The notes beneath the pieces are model-generated. The model ran no database searches, was not told where the DNA came from, and worked only from the letters and a program-made list of their open reading frames with translations. A stretch of 64,000 bases of DNA from Gerris lacustris (taxonomy: Eukaryota > Arthropoda > Insecta > Hemiptera > Gerridae), in contig OX578280.1 of NCBI GenBank assembly GCA_951217055.1, positions 2,914,001-2,978,000 on the forward strand. The letters are read 5' to 3'. The translations under genes were made by a program, and so were the position numbers. This document shows positions 22,700 through 35,153 of this stretch, piece after piece (the first letter of the stretch is position 1; every line of letters starts with the position of its first letter).

Positions 22700-23666
22700 G
22701 TCGGATGTGTATTATTGAAGAAGGGCACCATTTTGTACATTTATTATAGTAATTACAGAAATGTTGATTGTAAGTAAAGAAGGTCGGTTTATTTTAATAT
22801 TACACTTTTCGATTTTATTCTTTAATGATTTTTTTTTTTTAAGTAATAAGACAATTCAATTAATACAGTAAAATTTTGGTTTAGTTACAAAAAACATTAT
22901 TATAAAAATAATTTATTATCGTAATAAAAATAAATTATTACACCGTTAATAATGAGACATGACCCCTTATAAGACTTTATAAGATTCATTAGGTGCTATG
23001 ACTTTACAATGACTGTAGTATCATTGGTACCATGACTGGTACCTCACGGGTACTATGACTAAACTCTGACTTTAACGTTTTATTATACTAGAGCAACATA
23101 AAAGAAAAAGAAAAAAAATCACCCGACGTTTGCATTTTCAGGGCACTTGCCATTCCCCCAACCCTATCTCAGCTTACAGTAGGACATGTTTTTTTTAAAT
23201 TTCATCGCTATTTCGGATACTTAAAGTTGCAATATTTTAAATTTAATAGTATCGTTTTGAAGCTTAGTAAATGAGCCAACTTTAAGGAGTTTTGCACCCA
23301 TAGTTATCTAATACAATACAGTAGTTATACAAGCTCTAACATTTTCTTATTTTAATAAAATTTTATTATTTTCAAGTTCTAACGAATTAACGTGTGACTA
23401 AAAATGAAATTTAATAGCTGAAATGATGTTTGTCTTTAAGAATTTTTCATGCTCTTTCGGGTGGTATATCATTTATTATTCTAGCTTAATTACTTCCAAT
23501 GATATTGCCTATTTATTAAGTCAACGTCACATCTTACAAAAAAAAAGTTAAAAATAAGATAGCTAGAAAACAAATGAGAATAGGACCATGGTTTATGGAA
23601 CTTTTTTTACTCCAAATTAACTGTTCTATCACATCCCAAAGTTTGTCGGTCCTGACCCGGGACACC

Positions 23667-23847
<181 letters not shown>

Positions 23848-23886
23848 ATTCTCATGTTAGTATTTCTTGGTATATACCAAGATATA

Positions 23887-24224
23887 CTAGGTGGATTCCT
23901 TACTTCGCTACGGAGAGTGTAATTTCTAATGTATTTATTAATTTGATGGATTTATAAACTACTGTTTATACCCCAGACGGTGTCAAAAAAAAAAAAAAAT
24001 AACCCTTAAGTTTTTTTACCCTTATTTTGTTTTGAAGTTGCTACATTTTTAAAATATGTGGGTAGGTACAAGACACATATATGCCAAATTTCAAAGTGAT
24101 CGGACGAAAGGTGTAGCCGTGAGAGCAGGCGATAGACGGACGGACGGACAGACATACACACGCAGGAAAATATAAGGTTCCTTGGTTTTACCTACGGACC
24201 CGGAACATTATTTTTATATACAGG
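23887..24224 (-). mobile_element. Short Helitron-like element
   Basis: On the minus strand it ends with a weak hairpin (CCGTAGCGAAGTAAGG) and CTAG at 23887-23890 followed by T. The 5' end (CCTGTATATAAAAA near 24224) differs from the usual TC start by one base. The interior matches 50348-50590 in the opposite orientation, including a GACGGACGGACGGACAGACA run. Confidence 0.55.
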
Positions 24225-24756
24225 TTTAATATACTGCTGAAAAATTAATTTGCGTGTACACATTTGGATTTGGATTTTATTTTTAATAGTGTAGTAAACA
24301 TCGTGATTTAATTATAAAAAGAATATTGCCCAGCCCTCTTGAAGAATAGTCTTACATTTTTGGGAAACATACTAGCTTGACTCATCAAATCAAACTCTGT
24401 CGACTAACATAATACAAACAATATTTAAATTTTTGATGTGCATAATTTTATCATCGTGGAACTTTTACAAACACCTTATAATAGAAAAATTAATCTTATA
24501 GAGAAAAGAACAAAATCAAGCAAACTAAAGACATCGGTAAAAAGATAACTCGTTCTCTTGTTGCAGTACTACCAAGATTGTAACCTTCACTTTGTCTTTG
24601 TTGAACTTAGAACTTCTTTCTTCCAACTTTTAAACCTGCATAGCGGTTGCACCTGACAAAGTTTGCCCGCAAATTATTTGTATTTTTTTTTTCCAACATT
24701 TGGAGGTGCTTTTTTTCTTTCTGCCACAAGACACCCCCTGAGGTTCGTGACCACCT
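24225..24756. other. No gene recognised
   Basis: AT-rich sequence before the non-LTR fragment. No motif or family match. Confidence 0.4.
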
Positions 24757-25590
24757 ATGGAGGATGCTTGGTTTACTGATGGTTCTCTTTTAGAAGGACT
24801 ATCGGGGGCTGGTGTATTTTGCTCCGACCCACTACAAGAGCTTAGGTAAGTTCTCTACAGTCTTCCAAGCTGAGATCTATGCAATCCTGGCTTGCTGTCA
24901 AGTGATTCGGAGTAAGAATGAGTCAGGAAAACAGATTTACATCTGCTCGGACAGTCAGGTGGTGATTAAGTCATTGGCTATTCCGAGATGCACTTCTAAA
25001 TTAGTGTCAGATTGCAAGAGATTTCTTAATGATCTGACAAGACAGAATGCTGTCCACCTAGTATGGGTTCCAGGACATAGTGGGATAGAAGGGAATGAAC
25101 TGGCAGATCAACTGGCTAGGCAAGGTTCCAGTGTAATTCCTTCTGTCCCGGAACCAGTGGTAGGTATATCTCGCTGCGTTGTGAGGACCGCTTAAAAGAA
25201 GTCTTTGTTAAGAGATTTTCAAAGAACCTGGGAAAATGCTCCCAGAATGAGACAGTCCAAGTTGTTTATTTCAGGACCATCTCATAAAGTTACTAAAACA
25301 CTATTGGCCCTTAACAGGGGCACTTGTCATCTTATGACTGGATTTATAACTGGTCACTGTCGTCTCAACAGACACTTGCAGCTGTTAGGCTTGGTTGAAA
25401 GTCCCACCTGCCGGCTGTGTGGGGAGGAAGATGAAACACCTACTCACCTACTAAGCTGCTGCCCAGAGTTGGCTCGTCTTAGATGGCAAACCTTTGGATT
25501 GCCAATTCTTCCCTTAGAAGATTTTAAGGGACTGGCTCTGAACAGACTCCTGACTTTTTGTGAGTCTGTCAGTCTGCTCAGACTATAGAA
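24757..25590 (+). pseudogene. Non-LTR retrotransposon RNase H and C-terminal zinc finger, broken
   Basis: The 3' coding end of an I/R1-like non-LTR element. It begins with the RNase H strand carrying the first catalytic Asp (FTDGS, about 24772-24786). It then shifts frame near 24812-24840 into a frame with AEIYAIL (catalytic Glu), ICSDSQ (Asp) and WVPGHSGIEGNELAD (His/Asp). An in-frame TAA at 25193-25195 interrupts it; the same frame then resumes and gives HLMTGFITGHCRLNRHL and a Cys/His finger CRLCGEEDETPTHLLSC. At least one frameshift and one stop make it inactive. The reverse transcriptase and endonuclease parts are missing (5' truncated). The order RNase H then CCHC finger is normal for these elements; the clade is not settled. 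Confidence 0.88.
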
Positions 25591-25760
25591 GAATCAGGGA
25601 GAGAATTCTTCACTACCCCGGGTTTGCTCAATGGACCCACCTAAGTGGTCTATGTCTCTGGGTTTTAAACCCCCCGGAAAAAGCCTCGTGGCACCCGGGT
25701 CGCCCCCCCCGCATCCACCTTAGTACGCCATTAGCCAATCTTCTTTAGAGTACGGCTAGT
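25591..25760 (+). mobile_element. Likely 3' UTR of the non-LTR fragment
   Basis: A GC-richer stretch with TGGACCCACCTAAGTGG and CCCCCCCCGCATCCACC follows the finger-coding end. Its composition differs from the flanks, but the 3' end of the element is not clearly marked by a tail. Confidence 0.4.
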
Positions 25761-26269
25761 AGATTGTGAGTAGAGCTGCTGTTTTTAGCTCCCTTTCAGG
25801 GTAGTTTAGTCTCGGTTCGCCAGCATGCAAGGCTTATGTTTACTGTAGTAAAAGAGAGGTTTCAGACGGTCATATATAATTTACACATATTGCTGTCTTT
25901 ATTCCATGTGGGATACCACGACCTTTCTAAGTCCTTTTTCTTTGATAAGATAAATGCCTTGTGACTTCAGTCTATCATTTGTGCTCCGATAAGCACTTTC
26001 TAACCTTTTCTCGTTATAAGGTTACTGTATCATGACGCGAGCTTTCTTGTTCCGTTTCATTTGATGCTCCATCGCTGCAATAGGTGTTGAATATACACAA
26101 CTAATAATTATGCGCAATGCATTCATTTCTTCCTAAAAATATGTAAGAATATTTTTTAATAGAATTTAAAGACGCACAGTAAAATAGATCAAGTCTCTTA
26201 CTGATCTATTACAGCATGAATTTTACAAATAACTATAGTTACAGTTTGTTTGTACGTTGACAGCGCGGG
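25761..26269. other. No gene recognised
   Basis: No coding motif, and no repeat match elsewhere in the window. Confidence 0.4.
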
Positions 26270-26753
26270 AAAGTAACAAAATCACACATAAGTTCTCAAA
26301 ATCACAGGGAAGAAAACAAAATCATAGGAAAGTAAACAAAATTACAGGGAAGTAAACAAAATCACAGGGAAGAAAACAAAATCATAGGAAAGTAAACAAA
26401 ATCACATGGAAGTAAACAAAATCACAGTGAAGTAAACAAAATCACAGTGAAGTAAACAAAATCACAGGGAAGTAAACAAAATCACAGGGAAGTAAACAAA
26501 ATCACAGGGAAGTAAATAAAATCACAGGGAAGTAAACACAATCACAGGGAAGTAAACAAAATCACAGGGAAGTAAACAAAATCACAGGGAAGTAAACAAA
26601 ATCACAGGGAAGTAAAAAAAATCACAGGGAAGTAAACAAAATCAAAGGGCAGTAAAAAAAATCACAGGGAAGTAAACAAAATCAAAGGGCAGTAAAAAAA
26701 ATCACAGGGAAGTAAACAAAATCACAGGAAAGTAAACAAAATCACAGGGAAGT
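26270..26753. repeat. 20-bp minisatellite
   Basis: About 24 copies of AAGTAAACAAAATCACAGGG with exact 20-bp spacing. Near 26610-26705 a two-unit (40-bp) variant with GGGCAGTAAAAAAAATCACA alternates, showing local re-amplification. Confidence 0.95.
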
Positions 26754-26854
26754 ACTCCCATCCAAGTACGTTTTGGTGTTTCGTACGTTATAAAGCAAAT
26801 ACGTTATTATATTCTGAAATAACACTCTAATGTTTCCCCCATCCCACCCTATAT

Positions 26855-27375
26855 GAAAGTAAAATAGTCTGCCCATTAATTTGGTGCATAACTTCCTCGC
26901 GTCCTATTTCGTAAACTTCAATGTTTTTATTCTTTTATACAACTATATGATAGTCAAATTTATTTAATTTTCCCTCAGTATTTTAAATCTGCAAAAATTG
27001 TTTTGATTTTTATACATGAATTACAGTTAATCTGGGGCTATCATGGGGCAAGTTTCAACAAACCATCGACATTTCATAAAAATCAGAAGAATACTTTTGA
27101 AGATATTGGTGTAAATAAATGTATGTTTGTGTGCATGTGAAAGGGAAACAAATGGGCGCAGAAGATTGAAATTTATATGGAACCAACAATATGCTAATTA
27201 TGACCTACCATCCAAATTTCATTAATATCAAACCAGTAGTTTTTAAGATATGTCGATTCGCAAAAATTGACCGACAGACCGACAGACAGACATGGCAATA
27301 TAAAATGTTTGATTGGTGTCTAAACCAGATTTCTGTCTGGGAATTTTTTAAATCGGAGTCATAATAGTCATAAAA
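26855..27375 (-). mobile_element. FAM-3 copy
   Basis: It starts TAGTCTGCCCATTAATTTGG and carries CTTCCTCGCGTCCTATTTCG. It then has the GACAGACCGACAGACAGACA run near 27270 and the block 'aaaccagatttctgtctggga' near 27320 shared with 9590 and 12530. The terminal GCTTCCG hairpin is absent. Confidence 0.55.
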
Positions 27376-27690
27376 TATCATTTATATTTCTAACCTTCTC
27401 TTCAGTAGCCTTCATTTGATACCCCACTAGAAGTTTAAAAAAAATGTCTCATCGCGCATGTGCTCACACAAAATTTGCCATTTTTAAAAATTGGAAATTC
27501 CCTCCGTCATTTTTCATCGCTCCACCATAAGGTATGAGCATGAATTATTTCATAATTTCAGGACTAGCCGTTGCAGGGATCCCCCTCCCGGTCATTTTTT
27601 TTTTTTTGTGTTACATTTTCCTGTGTGTGGATCAAAAAGTTAAGCCAGCATTTCAAATTTCAACTTTCTTGAGTGAACGGTCCTTGGGGG
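27376..27690 (+). repeat. FAM-F tail region
   Basis: Non-coding sequence leading into the 37-bp array. The matching tail (AAGGGTTTCGAGGATGA...AAACCCTAAAAATA) follows the array at 28438-28475. Similar tails occur at 60808-60850 and 63483-63518. Confidence 0.4.
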
Positions 27691-28432
27691 TACAAAATAA
27701 AGTACAACGGACAGACAGACACATCACCCCGAACTAAAGTACGACGGACAGACAGACACATCACCCCGAACTAAAGTACGACGGACAGACAGACACACCC
27801 CCCCAAACTAAAGTACGACGGACAGACAGACACATCACCCCGAACTAAAGTACGACGGACAGACAGACACATCACCCCGAACTAAAGTACGACGGACAGA
27901 CAGACACATCACCTCTAACTAAAGTACGACGGACATACAGACACATCACCCCGAACTAAAGTACGTCGGACAGACAGACACATCACCCCGAACTAAAGTA
28001 CGACGGACAGACAGACACATCACCCCGAACTAAAGTACGACGGAGAGACAGACACATCACCCCGAACTAAAGTACGACGGACAGACAGACACATCACCCC
28101 GAACTAAAGTACGACGGACAGACAGACACACCCCCCCAAACTAAAGTACGACGGACAGACAGACACATCACCCCGAACTAAAGTACGACGGACAGACAGA
28201 CACATCACCCCGAACTAAAGTACGACGGACAGACAGACACATCACCTCTAACTAAAGTACGACGGACATACAGACACATCACCCCGAACTAAAGTACGTC
28301 GGACAGACAGACACATCACCCCGAACTAAAGTACGACGGACAGACAGACACATCACCCCGAACTAAAGTACGACGGAGAGACAGACACATCACCCCGAAC
28401 TAAAGTACGACGAACAGACAGACGCACCACCT
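27691..28432. repeat. 37-bp minisatellite with 333-bp higher-order repeat
   Basis: About 20 copies of a 37-bp unit (ACGACGGACAGACAGACAC, then ATCACCCCGAACTAAAGT). Variant units are spaced exactly nine units apart: the C7 run at 27798 and 28131, and ACCTCTAACT at 27911 and 28244, each 333 bp. The core is a GACA-rich string also found singly in several transposon families here. Confidence 0.95.
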
Positions 28433-28595
28433 TCATCATAAGGGTTTCGAGGATGATTTACAAAACCCTAAAAATAAATTTGGAGCCAATGAGGTTCGGA
28501 TTTTAAAATTTTGAGTTCTAATTGGCTCTCCCCCCATTTTGTTTTGACTCACAAACTGTATTCTATGATTTTTTATTGATCCGAAATAGTAGATT

Positions 28596-29150
28596 ACGGG
28601 TCTAGTGCGGAAAGTAGCATTTTGCATGCGAGAGTGGAGTTTGCACCTGAGCGACAGCGAGGGTAGTAAAACCACACGAGCAATGAAAATTCAGTTTTCG
28701 CACGAGTTGCGTACCGTACTTAATCTACGATTGTTGGATTTTAATAATAAATACAGAAAAAAATATTTAATAAACTTGCTGTATGTAAGTTCCTATTCTC
28801 TTTTGATAAAGATGACATTAATTCATTAGTTGTATTTTGATTTTGTGCCGAATTAATTATTTCGGGAGGCGTATCCCCATTTTCGTCATTATCACATAAA
28901 GCAATCATTGTCTTTCGCTAAAAAATCGATACAAACAGTTACTTTAATCAAACAAACAGCAAATTAGTTTTGTTAATTGTAAACAAACTCGCTAATCATG
29001 CGTTAAGGTGAAGAATTCTTCTTTTTTACTGCACTAGGGCGGAAAAAAGAGGAATTATTAAACGCGTATGCTCAATGAATGCAAGTACGATAAGAGTCAC
29101 TTTCTACGCATCTAAATAGAAATTCAATGTTTATATTTCGTCTCAATCGT
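28596..29150 (-). mobile_element. FAM-5 copy
   Basis: Reverse-complement relative of 47541-48122. It contains the terminal hairpin block (28600-28700) and, on the minus strand, the mini-ORF (start near 28893) with DNDEN, TPPEIINSAQ, NELMSSLSKE. Ends in TCAATCGTAGATAATA. Confidence 0.7.
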
Positions 29151-29156
29151 AGATAA

Positions 29157-29796
29157 TAGTTATTTATGCACCTAGGGAGTAAAGTAAGCCATTATTCCCT
29201 GAGCGAAAAAGTTGGTTCATGAGGCGAAGCCGAAGAAACCATGGTCCATAAATCCCGAGGCGAAGCCGAGGGAATTATACTCTTTAATTCCCGAGGCGCA
29301 GCCGAGGGAATAACTCTATCGCGAGGGGAATAATGGCACTTTACAAACGAGGTACATACAATATTTTATCTCCAGTAGGAAGAAAATACATATTTTCGTC
29401 CATTGCACAGTTTTTATTTATTATTTTAATAAATAACAAAAATTATTAGCACTTTTAATAGCAGATATAAGAGATTAAAAAACAAATAAGAATTGGAATT
29501 AAACTCAAATAGAAGGTTATTTAGATGCAGGTTATAAACAAAGATAAACATGGTCGAAAAAGCAAGTGTCGCCAACCTGATTTCAACCACTTCATTATAT
29601 TAGCTATACATTTTCTACTATTTATAAAATAATTAAGTTGCAATCTTTACTTTTTTGCCCTACTTTACTTTTTCGCCCTACTTTTACTTTTTCTCCCTAC
29701 TTTTTGAGCTCAGGGATGAAAAGACCTGTTTAGTCCCTCTAAACTAATTCAAAATCTATAACTTTTTGCTTCTAAACCTAACTGGAGATAAACAAT
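29157..29796 (+). mobile_element. FAM-4 copy, near full length
   Basis: It begins TAGTTATTTATGCACCTAGG, has several CCGAGGCGAAGCCGAGGG palindromes (29220-29310), then GGGGAATAATGGCACTTTAC, TTTTATCTCCAGTAGG and the closing ACTGGAGATAAA. Non-coding. Confidence 0.75.
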
Positions 29797-31195
29797 TTTA
29801 TACAGCCAACATTGTGACAATTCATATTTATTATTCTAAATTAATATTCTAATTCGTTGACTAATGATAATAATAATAAAATATACGGTGATGTTTTATT
29901 CATTCCATATTTGAATTAATATAGAAAACTTTTTTTTTTGGAAAGACACACGCGAGGATATTTTAGTCAATGTAAAATGGTCTATTTCATTTTTTAATAG
30001 TTATATTTGCATTTTGCATTATCATTTCTGATAATAACGTCATTCTTCAGGTTTCAGGACGAGAGTGAGGTTGAAAAACATTTTAATATGCTGGAAGCTC
30101 TAGCAGAATGACATCTTGGTCAGAGCCTCTTATGTTAAGCAGCTTACGGTCTCGTTTTAAAGAGATCTTTTGCCTTTCCTTTTTAATATTATGTTAAAAT
30201 GGGTCAAATTGAAGGCAACGTGCTTTTAGGCGTGTTATTCGTGTTGGTACACGAGTTGACTCCAAGTGTGAGTAAAGCATTCATCAGAGCTTTTTAAGTT
30301 ATTAACGTTCTCCTTTCAAACTTTACCCAAGTTTTTTTTTGTTCTAGATCAAGGGAAATAAAGACCTAAAACACACAGAGATGAATGAATGAATGAACAT
30401 TTAGGTATTAAAAACATAAAACTTACTAACAGTAATATGTTGTCCCCTTGTTCTCTTTTAAAGCTGGCTTTATCTACTAGATCTTTTTCTACAATTAAAT
30501 ACTTGTTTCAGTAATCTTTTAATGTGATTTTACGGGTGAGGTAGTGTATCTGGAATCTGAACTGGTACATATAATTAAAGTCTTTTCTGTAGATTGATAA
30601 AAAATGCACCAATTGTGGATTCTTCTTCATTTCATAAGTTTTCTCTTAATTTTCCATACTCAGTCCTATATTTTAAGGCACAGCTGTATACAGATCGATT
30701 TTGTGAATCTTGGGCGTATTTATATTTGTTAGTTTTTCCATTTGTATACGTGATGCACCAGATGTGCTACATCGACCGATTTTATTATTTCATATTTTCT
30801 AGTGTAACTACTGATAGTCCAGGAGATACGAACAATAGAAATTGAGATAAAAAAAAAAAAAAAAAAAAATCCCTGAAATAATATGATTAGTCTAGAAGAT
30901 AGCGTGCAATAAAGTGTCTGACTAACATCAAACTAGAATTTTGTGTAGAACTTAATCTTTTGGTGCCTTTTTAGAATATTTGGTCGTCTAAGTTAGTCTG
31001 CGGGACTTAGCTTGGCAATTTGAAAAAAAAGAAAAAGAAGAAGAAAAAAAAAAAACAAAAAAAAAACGGTGGAGATCGGCCTCTCCTCATTTTTTCCTCC
31101 CCATTTTGGTCCTTCTGTACAAAATTAGTTAGTAGACCAAAAAACCAGTCGATATTAGTTTGCACTTGATAAGTGAACTCTTTGATTTCGAGTAA
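29797..31195. other. No gene recognised
   Basis: AT-rich sequence with A runs at 30848-30869 and 31020-31070. Short open frames (for example 30594-30845) have no recognisable motif. No family match found except simple repeats. Confidence 0.4.
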
Positions 31196-31939
31196 TCAAT
31201 ATAATATATAAAACTTAGAGTGACAGTGACTGACTGATCAAAAATTCTCCTACTTCCCATTGACATACAGGTTTGAAATTTGGTACATAGATTGAGTGTA
31301 CCATTAATAGGAAAGTGCGGCCATTTTGATTTCGATATGTGGCCACCATATTGAATTATAGCCGCCATCTTGGATTTATTCACATTCTATTATCTCAGCT
31401 TCAAGAGGACATAGAGATCTGAAATTTGGTACATAGACTTATGGTAGCTAAAAAAAAAAAAATTAAAGGTACTATCACTTCAAAATATGGCCGACATATT
31501 GAATTACAACCGCCATCTTGGATTTAATAACTCTCTATTATCTAAGCTTCTAGTGGACCTAGGGATCTGAAATTTGGTACATAGACCTATGGTAGCTATA
31601 AAGAAGAAAATTAAAGGTACTTTCACTTCAACATATGGCCGCCATCTTGGATTTAATCAGATACTACTATCTTAGCTTCCAGTGGATTTAAAGATCTTAA
31701 ATTAGTTACATAGACTTATTGTAACTAAAATTGAAAATTGAATGTAGAATAAAATAGAATAATTGAAAATGCATAGAAAATAATATAACCTACTTTTACT
31801 AAAATACGAAATTATGTAACAATAAAGATATATTAATTATATTGTTTTAATTATTATTTACTCACAGCGCCAACTTCTATATAAGGTGCGCAAAGCGGAT
31901 AAGCCGGATAAGGTGCGCAAAGCGCACCGATCTGGCTAG
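31196..31939 (+). mobile_element. Non-autonomous Helitron, 744 bp
   Basis: The 5' end TCAATATAATATATAAAAC is preceded by A. The 3' end has the hairpin GGTGCGC AAA GCGCACC (about 31912-31928), a short spacer and CTAG (31936-31939) followed by T. The interior has three imperfect repeats of 'GAAATTTGGTACATAGA' and 'GCCGCCATCTTGGATTTA'. No coding capacity. Confidence 0.78.
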
Positions 31940-32167
31940 TATAATATATAACCTAATATATTTGAATAAATAACCTTTCAAGTGAAAAACTAACATCAAC
32001 TTGATTTTCGGTCTAAATGGGGCGGGACATGGCAGCTCTTCACCCATTTTTTTTTCTTCTTAAATGTCTTTTGCCAAGCTTTGCCCCGCAGACAAATGTT
32101 CTTAAATGGTACCTTAAGATTAACTTATACAAAAAAAATTTAGCTTGATGTTAGGCAGACACATCTC

Positions 32168-32446
32168 CAAGCGCCCCCAAATGTGGAGCTAAAATTCATT
32201 TCTTGATTTCGCCTCGGGGTATGATTTTTCTGAACATAAATGCCAAATTGCATCAAAATCGGCCCAATACTTCAGGGTCTACGCGTCTGCTAGATGAAGG
32301 ACAACAGACATTTTATAAAAAACTACTTTTTTGGACTCAGGAGACCTCAAAACGTGTGAATTCATGAAAATCTTAAATACGAATTTTCGCGCCATCACAA
32401 TACTTTACTTTTTTTACTCTCTTTGTATGGGAAAGTAAAATTGTAT
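32168..32446 (-). mobile_element. FAM-1 fragment
   Basis: The first ~280 bp of FAM-1 on the minus strand: GCGCCATCACAATACTTT near 32388-32405 and TTTCGCCTCGGGGTATGA near 32207. The B-box half is missing. Confidence 0.7.
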
Positions 32447-32844
32447 AATTATGAGGGATTGGTCTATTAATATAAAAACACTACATTAGACATTAGTATC
32501 ATCTAGTTAATTAGTATTATCATATTATATACTATCTTATAAAAATGAGAATATCCAGACTGACTATAGAGTTCCAAGTTGTACTGAACCATAAAATGCG
32601 AATTTATTATAATGTCAATCAAACGTGGCCATGAGCCCAGTTTCATTAAATAATAAATTTCGAAATTTCTGTTTTAGATTTATATGTTTTTTAAATCGAC
32701 AAAAAAACTGTCAAAATATTGAATAATAGAAAGCCTATCAAATATTTAAAAAAAAAAAAAATAAAAATAATAATGCCTAAATAATATTTTAATAAGTATC
32801 ACAAAGTCGGTTTGACAAAATTTGGTGTCTTTCTAATTTTTTTT
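32447..32844. other. No gene recognised
   Basis: AT-rich with an A run at 32747-32760. Nothing supportable. Confidence 0.4.
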
Positions 32845-33422
32845 TTACTTTCTCATATAAAGAGAAAGTATTGCGTGAAAATTCGATTCTGAGATTTTGA
32901 TGGATTTACACGTTTTGAGGTCCAAAAAAGTGGTTTTTAAAAAAATGTCTGTCCGTCGTCTGGAGCCTAAACTACTGGACCGATTTTGACGAAATTTGGC
33001 ATACATGTTCAGAAAAATCATACCCCGAGGCGAAATCGAGAAATGAATTTTAGCTCTAAATTTGGGGGCGCTACCCCCCAAAAACTCTGAAAAAACCGGA
33101 AAAAAAATTATTTCTCAAAAACGGTTCCGACGATTTTGATTAAAAAATTCTAAAATATAGTCCATTTAAATACGAATCCAAAGATATAAGCCGTTTTCCC
33201 GGGAAAAATCTAGTTCCTGAGAAAAAAGCTTAAAACACGGACGGAGAGAGCCCGGGTTCGATTCCCCACCGAGGCGAAGTTATTTTTATGATTAATTTTA
33301 ATGAAATGCACAATAATAATTAAATTAACATACGAAAACTAATAAATGGAAAACACTGGGCTAAATAATTATGAACTCGTATATGAGAAAGTTTGTCTGA
33401 GTTGTCTCGGACCGATTTTTTT
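32845..33422 (+). mobile_element. FAM-1 copy
   Basis: TTACTTTCTCATATAAAGAG opens it; CCCGGGTTCGATTCCCC (about 33250) is the B-box-like block; it closes with CTCGGACCGATTTTTT. A minus-strand frame here (32845-33081) recurs in other copies because the DNA is conserved; I do not regard it as a gene. Confidence 0.78.
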
Positions 33423-33889
33423 AATCTTTTAAATTAATTCTAAACGTAATTATTTCCAAGGTAATACTTCGAACGTAAACAAACGTGAGGAAGTATTAAA
33501 CGTGGAGCAACTGATTACAAATCTGAAATTAAATTTTCCAGCTAGAATTACGAGGGGAGAGGGGGACAAGGCCTGGGGCCACAACAACCCCCCCTCCACA
33601 ATTCTAATCGCAAGCTCGAACCACGTCGATAAGGGAAGCAGACCCACCCCCCTCCAGCCTATCCAGTCTCATTCAAATTTACCTATGTATCTACAGTATG
33701 CCATTATGCTATCATTCTAAAATGCAAAGTCGCTTAGTACCTCACAGATTACAAATTTGAACATTTTTCAAAACATCCTTTCCCTTTTGTGTTTTCTACT
33801 GTGAAATATGATGTGGTCGTTTGCTTGTAGAAAAAACCCTAAAATTTATCAAGTACTAAAGCCAAGGAACTATATATTCAACCGTGGTA
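33423..33889. other. No gene recognised
   Basis: Contains a C- and A-rich patch at 33580-33650. No motif or family match. Confidence 0.4.
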
Positions 33890-34668
33890 AAAAATAATAG
33901 TTTTATTTCCACTAGGGAGAAAAATTTATGATTTTGGATTAGTTTAGAGGGACTAAAGTAGGTCTTTTCTTCCCTGAACTCAAATGTAGGGAGAAAAAGT
34001 AAAACCAGGGAGAAATAGTTATTTATGCACCTAGGGAGTAAAGTAAGCCATTATTCCCTGAGCGAAAAAAGTTGGTTCTTGAGGTGAAGCTGAAGGAACC
34101 ATGGTCTAATTAATAGACTTTAATTCCCGAGGCGCAGCCGAGGGAATAACTCTAATCGAGGCTCAGCCGAGGAAGATAATTATCACGAGGGGAATAATGG
34201 CACTTTACTCACGAGGTACATACAATATTTTATCTCCAGTAGGAACAAAATACACATTTTCGTCCATAGCACAGTTTTTATTTATTATTTTAATAAATAA
34301 CAATAATTATTAGCAGTTTTTATAGCAGATATAAGAGATTCAATATTAAAAACAAATAAGAATTGGAATTAAACTCAAATAGAAGGTTATTTAGATGCAG
34401 GTTATAATGTTGTAAACAAAGATAAACATGGTCAAAAAAGCGCAGTGCCGCCAACCTGATTTCAACAACTTCATTACATTAGCCATACATTTTCTACTAT
34501 TTATAAAATAATTAAGTTGCAATCTTTACTTTTTTGCCCTACTTTACTTTTTCACCCTACTTTTACTTTTTCTCCCTACTTTTCGAGTTCAGGGATGAAA
34601 ATACCTGTTTTAGTCCCTCTAAACTAATTCAAAATCATAACAGTTTTTTCCCTACTGGAGATAAAAGA
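33890..34668 (+). mobile_element. FAM-4 copy preceded by an inverted FAM-4 fragment
   Basis: 33890-34010 is a minus-strand FAM-4 piece. From about 34014 a near-complete plus copy follows (TAGTTATTTATGCACCTAGG to CCTACTGGAGATAAA). The inner unit is bounded by TTTTATCTCCAGTAGG (34219) and CCTACTGGAGATAAAA (34668), a terminal inverted repeat. Confidence 0.7.
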
Positions 34669-34689
34669 ATTTTTAGTGTAGTGAAGTAG

Positions 34690-35153
34690 TGTTTAATGTA
34701 GTGAAGTTGTTAAAATCAGGTTGGCGACACTGCTTTTTTGACCTTATTTGTAATTTGTGGTTATCATTGTTTACCTGCATCTAAATAACCTTCTATTTGA
34801 GTTTAATTGCAATTCTTATTTGTTTTAAATATTGAATCTCTTATATCTGCTATTTAAAGTGCTAACAACTATTATTATTTATTAAAATTAAATACATTTT
34901 ATTTAATAATTATGTATTTTCTCCCTTCTGGAGATCAAATATTGTATGTACCTCGGGAGTAAAGCGTTATAATTCCTCTCGTGATAATTATCTCCCTCGG
35001 CTGCGCCTCGGGAGCTAATTAGCATTATTCCTTCGGCTACGCCTCGGGAATTTAAGAGTCTATTTCCTTCGGTTTCGCCTCAAGAACCAACTTAATCACT
35101 CAGGGAATAATGGCTTACTTTACTCCCTAGGTGCATAAATAACTATTATTTAT
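34690..35153 (-). mobile_element. FAM-4 copy, inverted
   Basis: Inverse of the preceding copy, ending AAATAACTATTA with CCCTAGGTGCATAAATAACT. With 34014-34668 it makes a large inverted repeat separated by about 20 bp. Confidence 0.7.

Noticed and set aside
26270..28432. Regular repeats suggestive of a CRISPR array
   Set aside because: Units are directly tandem with no unique spacers; eukaryotic minisatellites fit fully.
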